Origin: Candidatus Hydrogenedentota bacterium
GTDB lineage: Bacteria > Hydrogenedentota > Hydrogenedentia > Hydrogenedentales > CAITNO01
DNA: 16,037 nt
Direction of reading: 5' to 3'
Assembly: GCA_022710255.1 (NCBI GenBank)
Contig: JAKLHG010000022.1
Location: forward strand, 1 to 16,037
Below the pieces are notes generated by a model, which had not been told where the DNA came from, did not search any database, and saw only the letters and a program-made list of their open reading frames with translations. Below, in pieces: positions 15,603 to 16,037 of this stretch. Positions within the stretch are counted from its first letter, which is position 1; every line of letters begins with the position of its first letter. The position numbers and the translations under genes are program-made.

Positions 15603-15956
15603 TTACGGCTCCAGCACCCAACACGTTGGCGGGACACTCGCACCATTAAAAACATACTGTTCCCCGTTTTGCCACAGGTAGGCGGCACGAATGGCATAGG
15701 CCATCGGATTGTCGCCCTGCTGCCAACCTGTAAGATAGGCTATCGCCTCCCCTAAAACAAGATGAAAGTGCTCGTCCCAGTCGTCTGCCGTGGCCGCAAG
15801 CATTTGCCAGTCAGCGGCGCTTCCAATGCGATAGGGATCGGCCTCCGTGCCCGCACCGCCGCTGTAGACGTCCGCTTCCGCACGCCACGTCAGAAAATTC
15901 AGCGTAACCGCCATAACCCACACCATCCATACAAGATTAAACCGTTTGTCGCACAT
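15603..15956 (-). CDS. Short secreted protein: GLUG-type surface-protein N-terminus joined to a C-terminal module
   Basis: A 117-residue product from ATG 15956. Its signal peptide is MCDKRFNLVWMVWVMAVTLNFLTWRAEA, followed by VYSGGAGTEADPYRIGSAADW and QMLAATADDWDEHFHL. This is the usual opening of large extracellular GLUG/beta-helix proteins, in which the next words are normally the first repeat. Here the text passes straight into EAIAYLTGWQQGDNPMAY, AIRAAYLWQNGEQY and a Pro-Cys-Trp ending, which reads like the C-terminal anchoring or sorting module of such proteins. I infer an internal deletion or a naturally minimal form. GAGG lies just before the ATG, and AAAGGA at 10 nt is the better-spaced ribosome-binding site; an upstream in-frame ATG at 15995 has none. 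Function unknown. It converges on the oxidoreductase gene with 98 bp between stops and no clear terminator. Confidence 0.7.
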   Translation of the reverse strand: MCDKRFNLVWMVWVMAVTLNFLTWRAEADVYSGGAGTEADPYRIGSAADWQMLAATADDWDEHFHLVLGEAIAYLTGWQQGDNPMAYAIRAAYLWQNGEQYVFNGASVPPTCWVLEP

Positions 15957-16000
15957 AATGCCTCTTTCCTTTGTCGTCTTATCTGATAATCGCATAGGGC

Positions 16001-16024
16001 ATCCAGGTAAAAGTCAAAAATGTA
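16001..16024 (-). promoter_or_regulatory. Possible promoter region of the short secreted-protein gene
   Basis: On the minus strand a TTGACT, close to the -35 consensus, is followed about 15-20 nt later by AT-rich TATGCG/GATTAT, neither a good -10 at ideal spacing. Suggestive only. Confidence 0.2.
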
Positions 16025-16037
16025 CAAAAAGAACGTT

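Overview
The window looks like part of the chromosome of a free-living or host-associated Gram-negative bacterium with moderately high GC. The secretory and export signals, the LPS-heptose enzyme, the Tat-exported Gfo/Idh/MocA oxidoreductase, the secreted parallel beta-helix protein and the secreted protein opening with YSGGAGTEADPYRI are typical of the Planctomycetes/Verrucomicrobia/Lentisphaerae group and of Candidatus Hydrogenedentota-like lineages. The lineage is an inference from gene style; there is no marker rRNA here. I see no rRNA, tRNA, CRISPR array, transposase or phage gene.

Layout. Positions 1-800 (minus) hold the N-terminal third of SecA, cut by the window edge and started from GTG, with a fair promoter at 830-858. 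Reading away from it, the plus strand carries four genes: a ~738-residue membrane protein of unknown function with about 18 membrane spans (1090-3306), a secreted GDPD/PI-PLC-like phosphodiesterase (3408-4373), a concentrative nucleoside transporter of the CNT/NupC type (4405-5685), and a large GT-C (GT39/ArnT-like) membrane glycosyltransferase with a long soluble C-terminal part (5755-8271). It converges, with a 12-bp overlap, on a minus-strand pair: a small RlpA-like double-psi beta-barrel protein (8260-8631) downstream of the bifunctional heptose kinase/adenylyltransferase HldE (8947-10434).

Divergent from hldE on the plus strand are a secreted glycoside-hydrolase-like TIM-barrel protein (10656-12077) and, 32 bp later, a secreted right-handed beta-helix (pectate-lyase-like) protein (12110-13447). 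A 674-bp gap follows. It contains a BIME/REP-like element of two ~76-bp hairpin units in inverted orientation (13653-13888) and a separate strong hairpin (14001-14028). Then comes a Tat-exported Gfo/Idh/MocA oxidoreductase (14122-15504). The last gene is on the minus strand (15603-15956): a short secreted protein that seems to join the start of a large GLUG-type surface protein directly to a C-terminal module.

How the genes may work together (inference). The left half mixes general export (SecA) with envelope and scavenging functions: phosphodiester hydrolysis outside the membrane, nucleoside import, and lipid-linked sugar transfer. HldE supplies ADP-heptose for LPS core. The right half (GH-like protein, beta-helix protein, periplasmic oxidoreductase) looks like a small extracytoplasmic polysaccharide-processing set. 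No complete, clearly novel multi-gene system is evident. The strongest leads are the uncharacterised 18-span membrane family, the paired repeat element, and the apparently internally deleted surface protein.
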